Shown here: piece by piece, positions 6,324 through 6,777 of the stretch
Numbering within the stretch: position 1 is the first letter of the stretch
Layout of the letters: every line of letters starts with the position of its first letter
Assembly (NCBI GenBank): GCA_964558295.1
Contig: CAZLDQ010000268.1
Coordinates: forward strand, 1 to 6,777
Length of the DNA: 6,777 nucleotides
DNA from: JBDKTH01 sp964558295
GTDB taxonomy: Bacteria; Planctomycetota; Planctomycetia; Pirellulales; Thermoguttaceae
Reading direction: 5' to 3'
Made by a program: the position numbers and the translations under genes
The notes under the pieces: generated by a model
Seen by the model: only the letters and a program-made list of their open reading frames with translations
The model's database searches: none
Told to the model about the DNA's origin: nothing

Positions 6324-6777
6324 CCACGTGGCCACCCTCGGATCAGAGGCCTGATCCAAACGATCCGAACTCCATCTTCGATCCAAACAACCCATTTACA
6401 CCTCCGGACATCGCCACGCTCGGCGACCGCGACTGCGGCTCAGGCGCCGGTCTGTACTGCCTGTCCTCCGATGCGGTCATCCGGGACTCGTTCATCAGCG
6501 AGAACATGGTCCGCGGCGTCGGCGGCGGTCTGTACTTTGCCGGTGGTTTGCCTAGGCTCCAGAACTGTCTGATCAAGGGCAACAGCGCCTGGAGCGGAGG
6601 TGCCGGCGTCAGCGCCCAGTGGGACACCGGTCTGCTGATTAGCAACTGCACGATTGTGGACAACACCGCTTCCGATCCAAACGACAGCAGCGCTGGCTAC
6701 GGCGGAGGTCTGCTCTGTACGCACCGCAGCAAGCCAATGTTGCCCGACAGCATTCTCTTGGGTAACCAGGGCCGTTT
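6324..6777 (+). CDS. Parallel beta-helix protein fragment, probably the continuation of the protease gene; open at both ends
   Basis: With codons counted from 6326 the frame is open to the window end (150 codons) and has no credible start of its own. It begins with a Pro/Asp/Asn linker (RPDPNDPNSIFDPNNP), then gives four coils of the same type as upstream: GAGLYCLSSDAVIRDSFISEN, given as pattern GAGLY-x-DSFISEN, then GGGLYFAGGLPRLQNCLIKGN (pattern GGGLYF-x-NCLIKGN), GAGVSAQW with SNCTIVDN, and GGGLLC with LLGN. The shared coil pattern, strand and position make it very likely the C-terminal continuation of the S8 peptidase interrupted by the TAG at 6279 and the gap. A C-terminal sorting signal or anchor, if any, lies beyond the window. 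Confidence 0.75.

Noticed and set aside
4701..6395. Long minus-strand open frame (564 codons) opposite the Gly-rich region
   Set aside because: Repeated GGN/GCN codons on the plus strand leave few stops on the complement. The translation is Ala/Thr/Gly-biased without domains, runs across the N gap, and the plus strand has clear protein homology-type motifs.

Overview
The window is high-GC and reads as a bacterial draft-genome or metagenome fragment. A partial secretin is followed, on the same strand, by a very large secreted subtilisin-like protein built from parallel beta-helices and low-complexity Gly-rich inserts. The protein styles (secretin with a Ser/Trp-containing N-domain, beta-helix protein with an SPxxDAG-type motif, InlB-like B repeats, Asp-Pro-Asn linkers) are what I would expect from a planctomycete, possibly the Phycisphaerae. 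That is recognition of style only, since no rRNA or marker gene is present.

Layout. Positions 1-1177 hold the 3' part of a type II/III secretin; its start lies left of the window. Positions 1178-1274 are a short intergenic spacer with no convincing terminator, a weak possible promoter, and a Shine-Dalgarno-like GGAAG that selects ATG 1275. From 1275 one reading frame runs to a TAG at 6279-6281. It encodes a signal peptide, a propeptide, a complete S8 peptidase (Asp193, His248, Asn339, Ser419), a first beta-helix, two InlB-like B repeats, and a second beta-helix. Between early coils of the second helix, long collagen-like (G-X-Y) and PGRS-like (GGA/GGN) blocks are inserted. An assembly gap of 10 N sits at 6314-6323. 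After it, another reading frame (phase from 6326) carries further beta-helix coils to the window end, so it is very probably the same gene.

Three points matter most. First, the Gly-rich blocks all enter the helix at the same topological position in consecutive coils and shorten stepwise, which predicts a stacked Gly-rich flap along one face of the helix. Second, the Pro/Ala/Asp-rich stretch at about 4758-4871 hides, in another frame, an almost perfect 9-nt Gly-codon register that joins the collagen-like tract. This points to a compensated pair of single-base frameshifts. Third, the TAG at 6279 aligns with a Tyr of an earlier coil, and beta-helix-like sequence continues after it. The apparent end of the protein is therefore likely a point error near a contig edge, or a real nonsense mutation.

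Function, by inference: an exported, probably surface-associated or extracellular protease-adhesin. The adjacent secretin could be part of its export route, but the window does not prove this.
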